64,000 bases of DNA from assembly GCF_024139115.2 (NCBI RefSeq), contig NC_085140.1, positions 317,691,259 through 317,755,258 on the forward strand, written 5' to 3'. This document shows positions 43,990 through 56,700 of this stretch, piece by piece. The DNA comes from Armigeres subalbatus (taxonomy: Eukaryota; Arthropoda; Insecta; Diptera; Culicidae). Under the pieces are notes generated by a model. That model saw nothing but the letters and a program-made list of their open reading frames with translations, was not told where the DNA came from and made no database searches. Made by a program: the position numbers and the translations under genes. Position 1 is the stretch's first letter, and each line of letters starts with the position of its first letter.

Positions 43990-44425
43990 TTATTCAACAT
44001 ATAAAAAGTTTGTCATTTCTCGTAAAATCACATTTGATGCATTTCAGTTTCGTGTTTACCTCATTTTTCACTTTCGAAAAGCTCGCTCGCTTGCTCAATA
44101 TTTCACCCCACATTTGTCTCGAATTCTCATTCATTCCGGAATTTTCCAATCTCTCTTAGTGTCGTCTTGTTAATCAGTCAGTCGATCCACGTGTGTCATC
44201 TCTACTACTATTTCTACTACTAATGGTTATGTGTGTTAGCATGAGTGAATGCGTGTCCCATGTGCAGGGTTCGAGCCGTACGTGTACACATATGATTTAG
44301 CGCCTATACCAATGTCCAAGATAACGAAAAATCTTCCTCTATAATTACAAACAAACGATAATCTACGTAACATCCGGCTCTGGTCCGGTTGAGTCCAGTA
44401 AAGGTCAAGCATCGGGAGCGCGGGA
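43990..44425 (-). terminator. Probable 3' UTR and polyadenylation region of the DLGAP gene
   Basis: Downstream of the stop on the minus strand the first well-placed AATAAA equals TTTATT on the plus strand at about 43989-43994. Others occur further on (about 43910-43935). Extent is a guess. Confidence 0.35.
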
Positions 44426-44785
44426 TCAGCTCGCGTCCACTAGAGGTGGCACCGATGCACCGTTTGTGTCAGCAGCTGCCGTATTCACCGCCGATGACGT
44501 CCCATTGGCAACGGCTCCAGGAACGAATATTTCCACATTCTGTTGGCTGTTGGCGAGTTTCTGTTTCCGTTTCAACTCCATCAGCTGTTTCCGCTGGGCT
44601 TCACGTTTGGCAGCGGCTGCAGCTGCCGCAGCTTTCTTCGCATCGGCTGCCGAACTGCCGTCGGCCTGGTTACTGCTACCGTTGGTCGTTGACGCTGTGG
44701 CCGGTGACTTGAAGGGTCGCTTCGTGAGCTTGGTACTCCGAGCGGTGCTGCGTACTTGCGGTGTGGGACTTTTTGGTGCGGGTTT
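44426..44785 (-). CDS. DLGAP terminal exon z
   Basis: The acceptor ACGTTCTAG ends at 44786; the stop TGA is at 44428-44426. It starts KPAPKSPTPQVRSTARSTKL, passes an Ala-rich helix with KREAQRKQLMELKRKQKLAN and VEIFVPG (compare EIYIPE in vertebrate DLGAPs), and ends in NGASVPPLVDAS. It adds about 30 residues after the conserved VEIFVPG. Confidence 0.88.
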   Translation of the reverse strand, partial: KPAPKSPTPQVRSTARSTKLTKRPFKSPATASTTNGSSNQADGSSAADAKKAAAAAAAAKREAQRKQLMELKRKQKLANSQQNVEIFVPGAVANGTSSAVNTAAADTNGASVPPLVDAS

Positions 44786-47700
44786 CTAGAACGTAATAAT
44801 TAGATAAATATTTAGATAATATTTCAATAGAATGCCTTCACTTATGGTATAAGAGTTAGTTCCACTTAGTACTTCTTCTTCTTCTTATTGGAATTACATC
44901 CCCACACTGGGACAGAGCCGCCTCGCAACTTTGGTTTCTAAGCCAATTTTTGCATTTGTATATCATGAGGCTAACACGATGATACTTTTATGCCCAGGGA
45001 AGTCGAGACAATTTCCAATCCGAAAATTGGAATGGAAATGGAAATTGGAATGGAAGTGGATATCGATGAAAATAGTACTAACTCGTATTATGAAAGAATA
45101 AAAGTATTTTAGTGGAAGAATTAAATTGCGAATCTTCTTTTCAAACCTTCCATAATAATGATACTCACCTTCCATCCATTTCTCCGGAACGAATCAATCT
45201 CACTAAAAGACGCGTCTACATCATTAACCTGCAACATCACCATATCCCAGAATCCGCGCAAATCCTCGCACGTCGTTTGAAATTTCTCCTCCGGTGATTG
45301 GTTTAGATTTTTATAACACAGACCTGAAAGTATAATACATTAAATGAAAATCGTGTCGAAAGCCATTGAAAATAATATAAACTGTCATACAAAATCTTGT
45401 GTACATTAAAATTTGAAGCAATCCATTTGATTGAGATTGAATTGAAAATGTGTTTCATGAATTCTATTTAACAACGGGCAGAAACGTTATGACATTTTTA
45501 TAACTTCTATAATTTAAATTTCGAACTTGTTTAGCAAAGTTTCGAATATCGATTTAAAAAGGGATTTTTTAATGTGACATAATTTGTAAATGTGCTTTAG
45601 AGAAATACTTGCAGAATTGAAATTGGTTAGAATGGTTAGAATAGGTTAGAATTATTACGATAACAGAACAAATTAAATCTGGGAAGAATTCCCGAATGTT
45701 GATATGCAGTGAAATGCCGGCCATATCGTGAGAGTAATAAACATCAAGATAACAAACATCTCGACTCACAAGCTCGGAGAGAAGGTCGAATCAACTATGC
45801 ATATGGTACATTGTACACGCATTAGCTGACTCAAAAAAATTAAAAAATGTCACATATCAGTCATATGACGACAATACATTAAAACGGATTGCAATGAAAT
45901 AAACGTCATAAAAAATGCACCTCCAAATTTGCAGAGTAATCCGGGATGAGACATGTGACATATCAATAAAAATTAGCACTCACTTCTCATCTCAGCAGTA
46001 AAGTTTCCAAAAAACCGAAATGACTGGCTCTGCTTACGAATCCACTTATCACATTTCGCATGGCGCTGATGTCGTAATGTGTTAAAATTTTCGATAACAC
46101 CAGAATTGCTTGGCAATCGCGTCGCATGTGATAACGAATACAAACAACAAAACCATTTGATAAAAGAGTCAGATGTGACGATATTTTTTGGTTTATTTTT
46201 ATTTGAAATAACAGAAGCATGAGGATTACCCCGCTATGCCCTTCTTCACCGTAATTAGAGTGAGGAATTTAACGCGAAGGCACCGACTTAGCGCCGCACG
46301 GAATTGAAAATTCGGGAAGGTATTCGTTGGGTCAGGATTTGCCTGAAGCTGGCAATGTTACCGTGGTAAATCTTACCTCGTAACATACCACGTAAAGGTA
46401 TCCCCCAACGTTGTGGATCTCAGAGGCAGATACTTCTGCCGGTGTAGCCAACAATAAATTTTATCCACGGATTGCTTTGAGAATTCTTCAACGCGGATTC
46501 TTCCAAGAATCCCAAAGCGAACTCTTCTAAGAATTGTTCCGTAAGTACTTCTAAGAATTTCTGAGAAAGTTGTTCCACGAATTCCTTTTGCTTTTTTTTT
46601 AATAAAAGTGATTCCTTCCTAATTAAATTTTTGAAAAAGATCAAGGGAAAGAAAGGGAAACAATGATATGGAACCGTTAAAATCAAACTTTAGGAAGCGC
46701 AGATCAAGAAGCTGATATCTTCATGAAGTCATTGAATACAATTTTTAATAGAAAAATTGTTTTCCCAGTACGATACAGCCAATATTATCTCCATACATTG
46801 GGATTGATTTAGTCTTAAATTTGCCGATTAGATATTCCAGGAGTCCGCCCAACTAAATCGCTCCACTAACAGCAGATCTAAGGGCAACATATTCCAGTTC
46901 ACTTGATGAAGTAGATACCGTTACTGTTTGCCACGATACGGTCGATCCGAACACTTTCAAAACAAAACACAGATGTGTTATAACAATAATAATAACTCCC
47001 TGGTGTTGAAATGAAAAATTCAATGCGATATTGTTGAAGTTCGGATTTGCAAAATTAAAGAATATTTTCTTAATCCGACGTCCAATTTGCATCCACAAAA
47101 ATGCTTAACGCTGATGAGGATTCATAATCTCTTTAATCTTGCAAATCCGAACTTCAACAATACCGCATTGAATTTTTCATTTCAACACCAGGGAGACTGC
47201 TTGAGTACATTGATATAACCAGTTTGCAGACGGTTCCTGATGTAGGCTTACCAGATGGTATCCTTCGGGACATGCCCTTCTTTTATTTTTCTTTAACTAA
47301 TTTTATTTTCTAATTTTCTAATACATGCATTCATCTCTTAGACTAGGTGTTCCGTGTTTTCTTAAACACTATCATCCTTATTTGCTATGTTACAGTTTTA
47401 GTTATTATTAATACATGTCAATAGCCTCCTCTGGCAGTTAGGATATTTCCTCTGGTTGAATTGAACCATGTAGGAATTACAATGTTTTCTACTTAACCTA
47501 AACTTAACCTAATTTATACTAAGGGTACAAGGAGCTAATCGTTGCAATAGAAGATTGCAACGATTTTTGTCTAAAATTGGAAATTATTTTGTTGGACATT
47601 TGTTGCAATGTCTCAATATTAGAAATTCTATTAAGTTCAATGGTACAATACCACGGAGGCAACTTCAGAATCATAGTGACAATATGTCTGCTAGAAACGC

Positions 47701-50700
47701 TACAATAGATCTAATAATTGGTCGCAGTGGCACACCCGAACAGGAAAAGAAAAAATGTCTGCTAGAAGGTTTCAAATAAGAAGCTCTCGGCTTATGTGGG
47801 AAAATTATAAGCTGAGTTTTGGAAGCATTCGGGGAAATTTTCCATTTTAACAAGTAAGTGGAAAAAATATCAAAACTTTTTTGCAATCTACTACAAATGA
47901 CACGAAGGCTTCTCCCTTTGACTGAAAGGCTCGTGTCATCTGCAAACAAAGATTTTTTACACCCTGGTGGTAAATCGGGTAAGTCAGAAGTAAAAATGTT
48001 ATACAATATGGGCCTCAGTATGCTGCCTTGGGGGACGACAGCCCTTACAGGTAATCTATCAGATTTGGAATTCTGATGGTTTACCTGCAGTGAGCAATCG
48101 GATAAATTATTTATTTTGGATCAATTTAATAATGTACAGAGGAAAATTAAAATTCATCAATTTTATAATCAAACCTTCATGCCAAACACGGTCACTGCTT
48201 TCTCTATATCAAGAAGAGCAACTCCAGTCGAATATCCTTCAGATTTGTTGAGCCGAATTAAATTCGTTACTCTTAATAACTGATGAGTGGATGAATGCCC
48301 ATGGCGAAAACCAAATTGCTCATCAGCAAAAATAGAATTGTCATTAATATGAACCATCATTCTATTTAAAAATAATCTTTTCAAACAGTTTGCTTATTGA
48401 ATCCACAAAATGCTTAACGCTGATGAGGATTCATAATCTCTTTAATCTTGCAAATCCGAACTTCAGCAATACCGTATTGGATTTTTCATTTCAACACCAG
48501 GAAGACTGCTTGAGTACATTGATATAACCAGTACATTTAGTACATTGATATAACCAGTTTGATTGGGCGATAACTAGAAGCCTAAGCTGGATTTTTGTCC
48601 GGCTTCAAAATTGGAACAACTTTGGCGTTTTTCCATTTATCTGGGAAGTATGCCAATTGAAAACAGTTGTTAAATAAATTAACCAAAAAGGATAAAGAGC
48701 TCTCAAGAAGTTTTTTGCTAAGTATGTAGAAAATATCATCATCACCTGGGGCTTTCATATTTTTAAATTTTCTAGTAATAGATCTCACTTCATCCAAATT
48801 AGTTCCCAACGAAGGGTCGAAATATTCTCTTGAATGAGCTGAATGAAAGCTCCGTGTAACCTGATCCTTCATTGGACTAGTGAGACCTAGACTAAAATTA
48901 TGGGCACTCTCGAACTGCTGAGCAAGTTTTTGAGCCTTTTCCCCATTTGTTAATAAAAAAATTTCTCCCTCTTTAAGCGCTGGATTTGGATTTTGAGATT
49001 TTTAAAAATTTTCGTTAATTTCCAAAAGGGTTTCGAACTGGGATCCAACTTCGAGACATTATTCCCAAAGTTGGTATTTCTCAGAATAGCGAAACGTTTT
49101 TTAATTTCATTTTGCAAATCACGCCAAATAACTTTCAACGCGGGATCGCGAGTTCTTTAGTATTGCCTTCTTCTCACATTTTTAAGACGGATTAGTAGCT
49201 GAAGATCGTCGTCAATAATAATGGAGTTGAATTTAACTTCACATTTTCGGAATTGCAATGCCTCTGGCTTCGACAATTAAATTTGTCAAAGATACGAGCG
49301 CATTGTCAATATCACTTTAAGGTGTCCATAGGAATATCAAAATTAAAATTCCTATTGATATTTGTTTTAAATATATACGTCCCAATCAGCTCTATGATAA
49401 TTAAAAGCAGAGGTGATTGGATTATAAATGGCTTATTGTGAGATTTCAAATGTCACAGGAAGGTGATCAGAGTCAAAAGTCAGCATGAGTTACCAATTGA
49501 CCACACAGCTGACTTGAATCCGTTAAAACCAAATCAATTGTCGAAGGATTTCGAGTGAATGAAAAACAAGTTGGGCTATTGGGATATTGAATAGTATAAT
49601 ATCCTGCAGAACAATCTTCAAATAAAATTTTACCATTGGAATTGCTTTGAGCATTATTCCATGAACGGTGTTTGCATTGAAGTCACCAATTACGAAGAAT
49701 TTAGATTTGTTACGAGTTAGAATTTGAAGATCAGCTTTCAACAAATTCTTTTGCTGCCCATTGCATTGAAAAGGCAAGTAGGCTGCAATGAAGGAAAATT
49801 GTCCAAAGTTTGTTTCAACAGAAACTCCAAAGGTTTCAAAAACTTTGGTTTCGAACGAAAGAAAATAATTTATGTTTGATACGTCTATTAATAGCAATGG
49901 CGACCCCAGCACAGGCGCTGTCAAGACGATCATTTCTGTAGATAAAATAATTTGGATCTCTTTTAATGGAGAGTCCTGGTTTTAACTAAGTTTCAGTTAT
50001 AATGGCAATATGCACATTATGAACGGTTAGGAAGTTGAATAATTCATCTTCCTTACCCTTTACAGAGCGGGCAATCCAATTTAAAACTTTCACACAATTA
50101 TTTGGATCCATTAAAACGGAGTCCGATAACAGTTTTTTGTGTGTACTTTATACCAACCTGAACAGCTTCAGGTATGGTATTTGCTTTGAACATTGCATCA
50201 ATCATGTGATGCAATTGTTCAGTTAAAAAATCAAAATCCGAAGCAGACATTACGTAGTTTATTATTGTTATTGTTTAGTTCCGTATTTGGGGGTGCTTGG
50301 TGGCCTTGCTTCTGCCTCATAAGCAGGAGATTAAGGGTTTGATCCCTGGCGCTTTCCAATTTCCTATTAGATAATTTCGTTAATCATATAACTCAATCTC
50401 TTTGCAAATCCAATTCTCAATGCTATCAAGTATGATTCTAAATATAGAATTGTTATAAAAAAGCTGCCTGTTACTTAGTAGCAGTAAATAAAATGTAAAA
50501 ATAGATTGGTATTCATTTGTACCCGCATACGAATGCTGTATACGGTCGCTATGCTCGTGCAGGCCTCATACAAGTAAGAATGTGTGAGGTTGATGTGCGG
50601 GTAGCGATAGTGTGGTAGACGTATGCGTGGTATTAGAATCCAAAAGCATTTAAATTCTAATTGTAAAAAACGAATCCCATTAGAATTCACTTTAATACTT

Positions 50701-53700
50701 TCTCATTACTCTAGTACTTCTAATTCTCATTCATATATCGCATCACTTACCAAAGTGAATCCAGATAATATATCCCTTCATACTAACACAATATCCTATC
50801 CTAAGACTATCGTGGAGATGCAGAGGTATACTCGGTCTCTAGTAGCAACGAGAGATGAACTAATAATCCTTCCTTCCCTTGATGACCGTAAGGACGTGGC
50901 CGGCGCCGTAATTGACTTAGTAAAATGCATTGAATTTCCGAAATTTGAACATTGAGAATGATAGCTAAGCCCAAGCTCCATTCAATTGGTTCCCTGTGCA
51001 ATTTCGCAAGTTCTAATCAATCACGGAGTAGCAACTACGAATTGTACGGCTATCCTGCTCATGCTCATGCTCATGTTATTGTTTCGTTCCGTATTGATGA
51101 CTTTTCGGATTCCCGAAATAAATTATAGCCATTACCCGTCTGGGCGTCTGAATGGTTCCAAGCAGTGGTGGAAATCTGCGAACCTTACTCACAAAACGAG
51201 AAGTAGGCACTGCAAAAGACTCGCGAACATTTGTTTTGCCTTTTCCTTGCCTACCTACTACTCGCAGAGAAAACAAAAAAAAGAACCCCGAAAATGTTCG
51301 TGAAGCTTCGCGGAGTCATTCGAGTTAATTTGCCATTTGCCATTACAGTCATAAAACAATATCGGAATATGTTTCTCACTGATGTTCGAGCAAGAACACA
51401 ATTGTTTATTGTTATTGTGTTTATGTCAAGTCAAATTTATCCATTGTATTCGAAGTAATCACAAATACTCGCGACCGTGATTTTAACTCCCAATTACACT
51501 CTTTTCTTACTCATGAATCGAGTATTTCCACCACTGGTTCCAAGTTGGCAATTTCAAATTAGCTAGTTTATTTTTAAATCGGGTTCCACAGCATTGTAAA
51601 AGTAAAACCAATATAGCACCACGCTTTGACCCATTAAAGCCTTTGAATTCGTCCTAGGTTATTTCCTTAGGGTAGCCATGAAGTGTTTTTCAAAAAAAAA
51701 AGCATCTGCAAAGGCATACACGGAGGCAAGTTTCTGATTTTGAAGGCAAACTTCTAAGGTGAATTTTCTTTGACTCTTGGTGGTTCGATGTTTTAGAATT
51801 TCCTTTATTTTTAGACCATTCCCCATAGTGTTCCGGACCTTTCGAAGGAACACATTCGGTAATCTTCCGGGCTAATTCCTAGTCACTTCACAGGTCTGGT
51901 CTATACCAATGCAATGTTTAGGAAAAGGTAGCTTTCTAGGACAGATTTGATGGACAAATGTCACTTTTCTAAACGTTTGGGAGCTGCGGCAGATCAATTA
52001 CTGCGTGCCTAAGGGGCAAGCCAGAGTAAACGCGACGAGCGATGCGACTCACGTAAAAGAATAACAATTAAGGTACACTGGGGAAGTGGAAAAGGAAAAA
52101 TCGATAGTGCATGTTCGAATTAGTGTAAAACCAATTTAAATGATCTAAATGCATTCAATCAAAATGGGCTATCAAAAACAGTCAATTTTGCACCAATTGT
52201 GCGGTAATTCATACCATTTTGGTTGCTTGAAATTTATGAAAAAAATTTAAAAATTAGGAGTTGTTTTTCCACTTAACCCAGTGGGATGGGGTAAGTGGAA
52301 AACCCATGTTACCTTGACCTCCAATTGTGATGAGAAGTTACATATAACTAAAATCAAAACGATAATTGCTCTGAGTATCTTTTGTTGAATAATTTCATTG
52401 GCTTAACGGAATAGGTCCCCAAGGAATTCTCGTAATAGCTAGTGGATGGCTGGTTTTGCCTTCTCGAACATTAAGTGTACGTAAAATCTATATATTCGCC
52501 CCAAAGATGAACTTTTTATTAGGAAAACAGGGCTTACAGGTTTATAAACTAATCAACTTAGTTTAACGATTTGATGATGTCTGTGTGTGCAAAACACGTA
52601 CAAAATTATCTCCTATTTTTAAGAACTTGTTCTTAACCAATTTGTTCGCATAAAAAATTGCATTCAATTGCAAAACTTGCTATAAATATAAATGAATGTG
52701 AATTATGGAATATATTCACCTACCGGTGCTATTTTCTTCTTTCTCATACTTTTTTTCATATGTTAAACATGTGAAAGGCATTAATACCGATAGGTGGATT
52801 AATCAGGTGTTTTCTTATGTACATTAGTCTAATCACCACTGAAATCACAATGATAAAAAAAAGGAACATATTAAGATTCACAGCTATCAAAATAAACCCT
52901 GGAGGGAAGGAAAAAAATTGCGTGATCAGAACATTTTCCACTTCCCCTGCAGTGTTTGATACCAGGGGTAAGTGTAAAATCTTTGAATTATTTGCTTTCA
53001 TGGTACAAACCACTACAAATTGAATGGGATTAGTTTAATTGTATTGTAATAGTCACCTGTGAAATAAATTTACTTGAAAAAGGGACAATTGTTGCAAATA
53101 AAATTTGCTTTTATGAACGGAAAAATCAACTTCTCGCGAAACCTAAAATGACAGTTCAAGCGTTAACCATGTTAGTGTATGTATTATACAAATTTCAATA
53201 TAGTATTAGTATGTACATCAAAATATATTCTTGCACAATGTTATGGTGTGGTAAAAATTGTAAAATATGTACAATTCCAATTTTTCGAGTCGATTTTTAC
53301 ACTTACCCCTTTTTTCCACTTCCCCCAGTGTACCTTATTATCAACAGGCTGTCAAATTGTACTGTCGCGTCGCGTCGCATCGCACGTCGCGTTTACTCTG
53401 GCTTGCCCCTAAGGGTCAAATAATGGTCATTGTGTTGGTAAAAAATATATCGATATTGTGTTTCGATTTGATTCCCACCAGCATTCGACATGAACAAAAT
53501 TAGGCACACGTAAAAAAAATTAATGTTGTTTATTATTAATATTTCTAATACATTTTTGCCAAAGCAGGCGCTTAATGACATGTATAAGAAAAAACTTATA
53601 CATCACATTAGTCACATACACTCGGAAACTTATACTTTTCATTAACTTATGAATGTTATTAGCCTTTTGATATGGGATCATTCATTAGGTGGCATAATGA

Positions 53701-56700
53701 AGAGTATAAGTATTTTCGAATGGTTTTTTGCCATAACATATAAGGTTTTTTTTTACGTGTACCTACTGTTTACAGTTAATGAAGAATGCTATCACCTCCG
53801 TCACTCGTTTGATCTGAAAATTTGTTATGATTGCTCGATTGAGCTCAGAATTGCAAAAAGGTCAGTTGGTATGCTAAGAACAATTTCACATAACATTTTA
53901 CGATGATTAAATGAACTTTTACTTGGCTTTTGGCTGATTTAGTAGGAGCTGGATTGTGTAATTTTGGATTTATTTATCGAATTGCATCAGCCGAAAACTA
54001 TATAAAAGTTCATTTGATCATCGTATGTTCTGTGAAATTGTTCTGTAACATATCAACTGCCCTTTTTGCAATTCTGAGCTCAATCCAGCAATCAGAACAA
54101 ATTTCCAGATCAAATGAGTGACGGAGGTGTATTTTCCTATACATTTTGACTGAAACCCCCATACAAACTTTAAATCAAATACGCCAGCTTATGCAACAAG
54201 CGATCGAGCTGAAATTTTGGGAGATTGATTTTCTCACCAAAAGACACAATCGTGGGGGGTGCCCAGTGGAATCCGACAACTTTTTTTTCTGGGCCAGTCT
54301 AATAGTTATACATATTAAAGCCTTAGTAAATATCAATTTGTGCTGAAAAATTAGTAATTTTAATACTAAATTATAAGAAAATTCAAATGCCTTGTTGAAC
54401 TTAATGTAGCGTTAAAAAAAAACACGTTAATAAAGTTTAAAAGAAAGGAAAATTCTAATTTCAACCACAAATCTTTCAAATCTTAAATTATATAAATACT
54501 AAATTATAAGAAAATCCGAATGCCGTGTTGAACTTAATGTAACGTTAAAAAACACATTAATAAAGTTTAAAAAAAGGAAAATTCGAATTTCAACCACACC
54601 ACCTTAACATCAATATTTCAAAAACAAGTGAGGTTGTCAAAATGCGTTTTTCTGTTTATAGCCCTTTTACATTATTGTTAACCATCCCTCGTAATAATAA
54701 TGTGAATATAATACTCACTTAAATCATAATCAACGTTGGCTGTCTTGCCCCACTTTACCCTATTACACGAAATATTGCCAAACGGGCCACAGTAGTAAAA
54801 GTTTCTTTACAGTCGATGTCTGGACATTGCAGGAAACGTTTCACGACTGGGCCTTGCTTTGTTTCGTACCGCTTAACCAAGATAATTGACCTTTCCCTTC
54901 AAAATTCGTTTTATTATCTCAGTCGATTCTGCCAAGCTTATTTAAGATCAATCTTTCCCAAAGAATCCATATTTTTTTGAAGCCCTATTACTATTATTAA
55001 TATCGAAAACAAAAATCGAAAAAGTGCTGTTTTTTTTTGAAGATTGGCCCGATTTTGAACGAACATTGAATGAATTTTTCAGGCCGGTTCACACGTGCAG
55101 CACTTTTCGGTTTTTGTTTTCGATTTAAAAAATAGTTAGAGGCTTCAAATAGTATGGGTTCTTTGGGAAAATTGACCTTAAGTAGGCCAAAGTATTGATT
55201 GAGCAAATAAAAAAAATTGACAAGAAAGGTCAATTCTTTTTCAACCGGAACACCCATTTGGATTTCAAGGGCTTGACACCTTCTGGTCGTTGAAATTTTG
55301 ACAATAAAGAGCTGCTAAGCTACTTCGAGTTAGGTTCTAAATGAACGCTCACTAGCACAATAAAAACATTTTAATTTTTTTTTTTAAACAGGGAGTTATT
55401 TTCAAATATTTGCTATAATTGATATACAGAAACAGTGCTTCGAAAGAATACTGACAATATTACAATTCTTATGCTAGAATAAGCCTTTCCGACAAATTTT
55501 CAGCTAATGCTGATGAAATTTAGAGGTGACTCAAGTCAATTTTGCGTTTTTGAGCTATTTCCAAAGTATCAAAAAAATCTAACACGAAATATGAACGTCG
55601 AAAATCATCACACCAACCTCTAAACGAAAGCTTTTGGTATGCTCTAAAAGTCCTATGAATATTGCGATAAATGTCGATTAGATTCTGACCATATTTTAGT
55701 GTGTTTCAAGCATTTATGTGCTTAAAATTATTGTTTTATTCATAAGTTGTTGTTCTACAAAATTCTCGAATTTATTATGAATCATCATATATTCATTACT
55801 AGCAGATCGGAGCCTCGGCGTTGCTTAACCGGTACTTAGTTCGATTACGTTCCTGGTGCTGGGAATTTGTTTTCATCAGTACCCGCTAAGCTGAGGAGGT
55901 CGACGGAGGTCCTTCGTAGCTTAGTAGAGAAAGCACCTGTCTACCTTACTGCCATGCCAATGCTAAATATTGAATTAGCATAAAAGTTTCTACCAGTATC
56001 ACCATATGTTAACAACAGTTCTAACCAATCCAAGTGTGACTTCAGACGAAAATTTTCTTCCATGCATAATTCTTCAATCGTTTCTTATAAACATAGTATT
56101 ATGTTTAATATTGACATATACTGCCGTTATACGCATTTTTGTCCCATGTATATAGGGAATCCCAGCAAACATGGAACAAATATGCTTATGACGGCAGTAT
56201 ATGTATTTGCTATTTATTTGACGTATTCATCTACTAATTTAGTCACGCAACCGAGTGAAAATTAAGAATTGGAGATAACTGATGAATAAAACAGATACAC
56301 TTTAATGCTAAATTAGTATATCCACAAAAGATAATGTGACATTGTCGCAACGTGTTTGCATAGAATTCTGGTAGATCAAGTGTTTAGTAATATTTTAATA
56401 AATAATATCCAATGAGTTTTCTACTCCATTCAATCTCAATTTGGTATGACCGAGCCTGGCCAAGATAGTAGTTCTAAAAAATTTTGTCATAATAAAATCA
56501 AGAAAAGAAAACCTTCCTGAACCAGAGTCAGTTAACATTCGTGTTTATGGGACATATTATACGGTTACTTTCACAGGGAGATCGCAGCAAGCCATGCGCG
56601 CGGACGGTTGCTTTTAAATTTGCTGTCACGGTTTTTGTTCGTTTCCGCAAGAAATAGATTCGGCTGATGTGTATTTTTTGCATTTGTACTAGAAGAAAAA

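Noticed and set aside
44389..44789. Two 107-codon plus-strand frames, one Ala-rich
   Set aside because: They are shadows of the minus-strand DLGAP terminal exon, which has matching splice sites and family motifs.
50285..50365. A functional tRNA-Met
   Set aside because: The anticodon arm is good, but the acceptor and T stems do not pair; at most a SINE head or pseudogene.
55800..55960. A tRNA gene near TTCGTAGCTTAGTAGAG
   Set aside because: Only a D-arm-like part is present; there is no anticodon arm or B box at the right distance.
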